Assembly: GCA_045593825.1 (NCBI GenBank)
Contig: JAZNXI010000128.1
Span: 1 to 8,309, forward strand
DNA length: 8,309 nucleotides
DNA from: SIG299 sp045593825
Lineage (GTDB): Bacteria; Bacillota; Clostridia; Lachnospirales; Lachnospiraceae
Direction of reading: 5' to 3'
The notes beneath the pieces were generated by a model. The model searched no databases, was not told the origin of the DNA, and saw nothing but the letters and a program-made list of their open reading frames with translations. The translations under genes were made by a program, and so were the position numbers. Shown here piece after piece: positions 5,739 to 8,309 of the stretch (position 1 is the first letter of the stretch; each line of letters opens with the position of its first letter).

Positions 5739-6461
5739 ATGTGGAGAATGCCATATGTTATTATCAGAAATATGTTTGTACTGCCTGGAATTATCAAGAA
5801 GATGCAGCACTTGGTAAAGCCGGAGGTTTATAATGAAGAAAAATGCTATAAGTATGCCCATTATATTGTTGACTTAATGCATCGCACCGGTCATATCCGC
5901 ACCACGGCGTATGGTGTGGAAAATCTGCCAAAGGAGGGCGGCTATGTAATGTATCCGAACCACCAGGGCAAATATGATGCTTATGGTATTGTTGGTGTAC
6001 ATGCAAAACCTTGTTCTGTGGTAATTGACGAGGCAAAATCCCGTGGACCGTTTATCCGGCAGGTTATTGACCTTCTGCACGGAAAACGCATGGATATTCA
6101 CGATACCAGACAGGCTATGACAATCATTTTGGAAATGATTAAAGAAGTGTCCGCCGGTCGCCGTTTTATTCTGTTTCCGGAGGGCGGTTATGTGGAAGGA
6201 CGTAAAAACGGTCAGGGTGAATACAAATCGGGATGCTTTAAGGTTTCTCTGAAGACCAAAACTCCGATTGTACCGGTGGTGCTTTGGGACTCCTACAAGG
6301 TATATAACAGTTGGGAATTTCGCCCGGTTAAAACAGAAGTGCATTTTCTTAAGCCGATTCCATATGAGGAATTTAAGGACATGAATACCCAGGAAATTGC
6401 AACAATGGTGCGCAAGCGTATTCAGGACAAGCTGGATGAGTTGGCGAAGAAGTATGCGTAA
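5739..6461 (+). CDS. plsC: 1-acyl-sn-glycerol-3-phosphate acyltransferase (PlsC family)
   Basis: The protein has 240 residues. PlsC-type enzymes transfer an acyl chain to the sn-2 position of lysophosphatidic acid, making phosphatidic acid at the inner face of the membrane. The acyltransferase motif is N74-H75-Q-G-K-Y-D80 (the catalytic H-x4-D). A likely motif II surrounds KRMDIHDTRQAM at 116-127, motif III is FPEG at 146-149, and motif IV is the IVPVVL stretch at 177-182. The N-terminus (MPYVIIRNMFVLPGII) is hydrophobic enough for membrane attachment but is not a clear full transmembrane helix. AAAGGA lies 11 bases before the ATG. It appears monocistronic with its own promoter. The exact acceptor lipid is uncertain, because Clostridia often carry several PlsC paralogues. 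Confidence 0.88.
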   Translation: MWRMPYVIIRNMFVLPGIIKKMQHLVKPEVYNEEKCYKYAHYIVDLMHRTGHIRTTAYGVENLPKEGGYVMYPNHQGKYDAYGIVGVHAKPCSVVIDEAKSRGPFIRQVIDLLHGKRMDIHDTRQAMTIILEMIKEVSAGRRFILFPEGGYVEGRKNGQGEYKSGCFKVSLKTKTPIVPVVLWDSYKVYNSWEFRPVKTEVHFLKPIPYEEFKDMNTQEIATMVRKRIQDKLDELAKKYA

Positions 6462-6462
6462 A

Positions 6463-6491
6463 TTGACAGAGGAATAAAGGTGTTGTATTAT
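6463..6491 (+). promoter_or_regulatory. Near-consensus sigma-A promoter of the leader-peptide/acetyltransferase unit
   Basis: TTGACA (6463-6468) is a perfect -35 box. A 17-base spacer leads to TATTAT (6486-6491), one mismatch from the consensus -10. The -35 box begins two bases after the plsC stop codon. The start point should be near 6498, giving a leader of about 150 bases before the acetyltransferase. This is by far the strongest promoter visible in the window. Confidence 0.85.
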
Positions 6492-6566
6492 AGTGGTGTT
6501 GTTGTAAAGCAAAAAGACGTTTTATGACAGCACCATTTTATTTCAATAATTTAGGAGGAGATTACA

Positions 6567-6626
6567 ATGAGAAAAGAAAATACAGTAACCATGACAACAA
6601 AGGAGGTTCGTCGTAACCTCCGCTAA
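6567..6626 (+). CDS. Putative 19-residue leader peptide (MRKENTVTMTTKEVRRNLR)
   Basis: This short ORF lies between a strong promoter and the acetyltransferase gene. It has its own ideal ribosome site, AGGAGG (6553-6558), eight bases before the ATG, a better site than that of the downstream gene. The peptide is basic and ends KEVRRNLR. It closes with three consecutive in-frame stops, TAA-TAA-TGA (6624-6632), in the same frame as the acetyltransferase, whose ATG is 21 bases after the first stop codon. Its last eight codons overlap a 7-bp hairpin. The architecture resembles the leader ORFs that control resistance genes by ribosome stalling (erm, cat types), and Arg-rich ends occur in some of those. 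I do not recognise this peptide, and a role in attenuation is inference. It could instead act only by translational coupling. Confidence 0.65.
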   Translation: MRKENTVTMTTKEVRRNLR

Positions 6627-6641
6627 TAATGAGTGAGAGGT
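6602..6641 (+). promoter_or_regulatory. Candidate attenuator: hairpin with a competing pairing to the acetyltransferase ribosome site
   Basis: GGAGGTT (6602-6608) pairs perfectly with AACCTCC (6615-6621) around the six-base loop CGTCGT. The same ACCTC (6616-6620) can pair with GAGGT (6637-6641), which contains part of the acetyltransferase ribosome site GAGAGG (6635-6640). The two pairings exclude each other, so ribosome position on the leader ORF could decide whether the ribosome site is free. The left arm AAAGGAGGTT also resembles a perfect Shine-Dalgarno sequence inside the ORF. Confidence 0.5.
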
Positions 6642-6647
6642 AAGATT

Positions 6648-7196
6648 ATGTATTTAAAGAACGGAAATTTAGTAATCAGAAGCGCAGAAGTAAAAGATGC
6701 AGTACAACTAAACAACTGGTGGAATGATGGTGCCGTAATGGCACATGCAGGCTTTCCAAATGGTTTGGGAGAAGTCCTGGAGGATACTATTGCAGGAATC
6801 AAAGATAACGAAAAGTATTTAAGCCAGCGATGCATCATTGAGATTGATGGCGTGCCGGCAGGAGAAACAAATTTTCATCTTTTGGAGGAAAATACTGCAG
6901 AAATCGGAATAAAAATTTGTGAAACGGCTTATCAGAATCAGGGTTACGGAAGCAAACTGATTTGGATGCTGATTACCTATCTGTTTGAGGATGAAACATT
7001 AAATGAAAAGTTCCCGGTTCACCGGATTATTCTTGACACTAACTTAAAGAATGAAAGAGCGCAGCATGTATACGAAAAGCTCGGTTTTACGCGGATTCGT
7101 GTGAATTACGGGGCTTGGGAAGACCAGCTTGGCGTGTTGCAGGATAGTGTGGATTATGAGATGACCAAGGAACAATTTGAACATTTGAACAAGTAG
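6648..7196 (+). CDS. GNAT-family N-acetyltransferase
   Basis: The protein has 182 residues and a GCN5-related acetyltransferase fold of the RimJ/RimL-like branch. The N-terminal strand and helix (NLVIRSAEVKDAVQLNNWWND) are typical. The acetyl-CoA pyrophosphate-binding motif is Q96-N-Q-G99-Y-G101, followed by the helix SKLIWMLITYLF. IILDTNLKNERAQHVYEKLGF at 127-147 is the standard motif B region. The substrate cannot be read from the sequence: ribosomal protein N-termini, small metabolites and antibiotics are all possible. The ATG at 6648 has GAGAGG at 6635-6640; an in-frame GTG at 6633 would use no visible site. The gene is driven by a strong promoter through a leader ORF, a set-up often linked to inducible resistance. 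That link is inference. A strong terminator follows. Confidence 0.9.
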   Translation: MYLKNGNLVIRSAEVKDAVQLNNWWNDGAVMAHAGFPNGLGEVLEDTIAGIKDNEKYLSQRCIIEIDGVPAGETNFHLLEENTAEIGIKICETAYQNQGYGSKLIWMLITYLFEDETLNEKFPVHRIILDTNLKNERAQHVYEKLGFTRIRVNYGAWEDQLGVLQDSVDYEMTKEQFEHLNK

Positions 7197-7207
7197 TAAA
7201 TGAGAAC

Positions 7208-7241
7208 TGCCCGGCTTGTGTAAGCGAGCCGGGCAACTTTT
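7208..7241 (+). terminator. Strong Rho-independent terminator between convergent genes
   Basis: TGCCCGGCT (7208-7216) pairs perfectly with AGCCGGGCA (7227-7235), and T7217-G7226 and G7218-C7225 extend the stem to 11 pairs around a six-base loop. ACTTTTATATT follows on the plus strand. It ends the acetyltransferase transcript and may also stop minus-strand transcripts from the sigma/anti-sigma locus, though the tail on that side is less U-rich. Confidence 0.9.
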
Positions 7242-7249
7242 ATATTCTC

Positions 7250-7840
7250 TTATATCTCCATCTCGCCGGAAGTCTCACCGGTTTCATAATTGTACCAGAA
7301 ATAGCCTTTGTGGAACTGATTTGAACTGTCTGTATAGGTAAAATAAATCAGCATACTCGGTTCGTCTTTGAGACTCCACTGAACGAACTGGAATTCAATT
7401 TCACGCTGACCGGTTTCTTCGTTGTAAAGGACATCCCGGAAAAAGTCGTTATTATAAAGGGCGGTGCTTAATCTGGAATCCAGGTTGACTCCAATGTTGC
7501 GGGTGTAATCGGAAAGGGACAGCCAGAGACCTTCATCAGTGTACATGGAAACCACCTGGTAATTTCCGTTCGCAGACCACCAAAGTCCCTGGAACCGGGC
7601 GTATTGATAGGTGGTTGAACCGTTAAAGTAGCCTTTGTCTATCAGGGTAAAGCCACCGGACTTTGGAAAGCGTCCATAGCGGGCAAAATCGCAGTTGTAG
7701 ACCGTGGTTGTGGTGGCACCGTTTGGCGAGGTTTGCCGTTCGGCGATATGAAAAACTCCTCTGTACCATAGATATCCAAGGCACAAGGAAAGACCGAGAA
7801 GGATAGCCAACAGGGTAAGGAAAAGAGTTTTCCTGTTGTT
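7250..7840 (-). pseudogene. Membrane anti-sigma-like protein lacking its N-terminal domain
   Basis: An open frame runs from just after an in-frame TAG (7841-7843) to the stop at 7250. It encodes a short basic stretch (NNRKT), one transmembrane helix (LFLTLLAILLGLSLCLGYLW), then an extracytoplasmic domain of about 160 residues rich in Tyr, Trp and Asn, ending TGETSGEMEI. This is the C-terminal part expected of a one-span anti-sigma protein of Clostridia. The cytoplasmic sigma-binding part (often a zf-HC2 zinc finger) is missing. No ATG and no ribosome site precede the helix; only a TTG at 7810 within the helix could serve as start. It lies directly behind a truncated ECF sigma gene in another frame, so the two look like the outer halves of a deleted pair. 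The anti-sigma assignment rests on context and topology. Confidence 0.6.
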
Positions 7841-8072
7841 CTAAGGATACCAAACGTTTGCTGCGACGAAACTCATCGTAGAGAAGGTTTCTGGCAATGG
7901 TGCAGAGCCAAGTGGAAGGGCGGCAAGTGCCATCGTAGCTTTTGTGGTGCCGGATGGCCTTTAGGAAAGTTTCGGAAGCAATATCCTCTGCCAAATGTTT
8001 ATCACCACAGATAGAAAGGATGTAGCCACGAACGATGTGGTAATTCCGACGATACATATCTTCTATGATCAT
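7839..8072 (-). pseudogene. ECF sigma-70-family factor, truncated after region 2
   Basis: The first 78 residues form a complete ECF sigma region 2: YRRNYHIVRGYILSICGD at 8-24, LAEDIASETFLKAIRHH at 27-43 (core-binding helix), and STWLCTIARNLLYDEFRRSKR at 53-73 (the -10 recognition region). After LVSLE the frame continues for about 70 codons, but the residues are an out-of-frame reading of the following membrane protein and do not resemble sigma region 4. ECF factors are usually 160-200 residues and need region 4 for -35 recognition, so this gene is almost certainly non-functional as a classical sigma factor. Removing one base near 7829-7832, a run of four A on the minus strand, would fuse region 2 directly to the transmembrane helix. 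The ribosome site is weak (AAAGGGGG), ten or fewer bases before ATG. Either a real deletion or an assembly error is possible. Confidence 0.75.
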
Positions 8073-8108
8073 GGTCTGCCCCCTTTTTCTTTGGTTTCTT
8101 ATTTGTTA

Positions 8109-8134
8109 AACGGAGAAAATAGAATTTCGTTACA
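8109..8134 (-). promoter_or_regulatory. ECF-type promoter upstream of the sigma gene (TGTAAC-N16-CGTT)
   Basis: On the minus strand, TGTAAC (8134-8129) is followed after 16 bases by CGTT (8112-8109), about 37 bases before the sigma gene ATG. This resembles Bacillus ECF promoters (sigma-W TGAAAC-N16-CGTA, sigma-X TGTAAC-N17-CGAC). ECF factors commonly transcribe their own genes, so this is probably the original autoregulatory promoter. No good sigma-A promoter is seen for this locus. Confidence 0.5.
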
Positions 8135-8155
8135 ATATTTTTGAAAGAAATAATT

Positions 8156-8183
8156 TACACATTGCGCAATTACACAATGTGTA
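8156..8183. repeat. Inverted repeat in the divergent region before the small membrane protein
   Basis: TACACATTG (8156-8164) and CAATGTGTA (8175-8183) are perfect 9-base arms, 10 bases apart. A nested palindrome ATTGCGCAAT (8161-8170) and a direct repeat TTACACA (8155-8161 and 8170-8176) lie in the same stretch. It lies about 50 bases before the small ORF at 8237 and could be an operator. It lacks a U-tract, so it is not a terminator. Confidence 0.5.
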
Positions 8184-8236
8184 GCAAAATGAAAGTGTTA
8201 CCGTCCCGATACTGGCAACAGGAGGGAGGTGAGATA

Positions 8237-8309
8237 ATGGATTTGCTGATTTCTTTTATCCTCTCTGTTATGGCAGGGGTGGTTGCCTACTACATATGCA
8301 AATGGCTTG
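8237..8309 (+). CDS. Start of a small single-span membrane protein, cut by the window end
   Basis: The ATG at 8237 has a very strong ribosome site, GGAGGTGA (8225-8232). The 24 visible residues, MDLLISFILSVMAGVVAYYI followed by CKWL, form one hydrophobic helix directly after the start, ending in Cys-Lys-Trp. Short proteins with this pattern, a helix then CKWLD and a few charged residues, are familiar as unannotated small ORFs in Clostridia and relatives; some people compare them to type I toxin peptides. I cannot tell whether it ends within a few codons. It has no promoter that I can identify with confidence. Function unknown. Confidence 0.7.
   Translation, partial: MDLLISFILSVMAGVVAYYICKWL

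Noticed and set aside
5874..6512. Minus-strand ORF of 212 codons opposite plsC
   Set aside because: It is the antisense of a gene with clear NHx4D and FPEG motifs. It has no ribosome site, and its composition is typical of a shadow frame.
6633..6647. GTG start for the acetyltransferase
   Set aside because: It follows directly on the triple stop and overlaps the ribosome site of the ATG at 6648, which fits the GNAT family start better.
7190..7245. Inverted repeat as an insertion-sequence end or attachment site
   Set aside because: The stem is G+C-rich, follows a stop codon and has a T-rich tail, so it is a standard terminator. No transposase or target duplication is seen nearby.
1..8309. CRISPR array, tRNA or rRNA genes
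   Set aside because: No regularly spaced repeats, cloverleaf-like segments or rRNA stretches were seen on either strand.

Overview
The window looks like the end of an assembly contig from an anaerobic, fermentative member of the Clostridia (Bacillota), probably of the Lachnospiraceae type. Reasons are the strong AGGAGG ribosome binding sites, extended -10 promoters, moderate GC with A+T-rich intergenic DNA, [FeFe]-hydrogenase-type proteins and the family make-up. This placement rests on pattern recognition, not on a database search. The first 59 bases are not genomic: on the minus strand they match, with two mismatches, the layout of the MGI/DNBSEQ sequencing adapter (fixed arm, 10-base barcode, start of the second arm). 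This artefact cuts off the first gene.

Layout. (1) 60-478, minus: a thioredoxin-like [2Fe-2S] subunit of the NuoE/HydC family, missing its C-terminus. (2) 479-791: a divergent regulatory region with two back-to-back extended -10 promoters, several perfect palindromes and a Rex-like site. (3) 792-4002, plus: a tight five-gene operon encoding a DRTGG-domain protein, a small GHKL ATPase related to anti-sigma kinases, a ferredoxin/H-cluster protein that looks sensory rather than catalytic, a second DRTGG-domain protein and a PHP-domain phosphoesterase. It ends in a hairpin terminator. (4) 4062-5583, plus: a ThuA-domain protein and a sugar isomerase/epimerase TIM barrel, probably one sugar-related transcription unit. 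(5) 5739-6461, plus: a PlsC-type acyltransferase with its own promoter, set inside an inverted repeat. (6) 6463-7241, plus: a near-consensus promoter, a 19-residue leader ORF overlapping a hairpin, three in-frame stops, a GNAT acetyltransferase and a terminator. (7) 7250-8072, minus: a broken ECF sigma factor/membrane anti-sigma pair behind what looks like an ECF-type autoregulatory promoter. (8) 8237 to the end, plus: the start of a very small membrane protein.

How the genes work together. Regions 1-3 read as one redox-sensing module. A NADH-linked hydrogenase subunit is transcribed away from an operon whose H-cluster protein keeps the cofactor ligands but has lost the proton-relay cysteine and other active-site residues. 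The ATPase, the DRTGG proteins and the PHP phosphoesterase are plausible signal-transduction partners, but their wiring is inference. The most noteworthy non-coding item is the leader-peptide/hairpin arrangement in front of the acetyltransferase. The most noteworthy broken item is the sigma/anti-sigma locus, which appears to have lost sigma region 4 and the anti-sigma N-terminus in one internal deletion.
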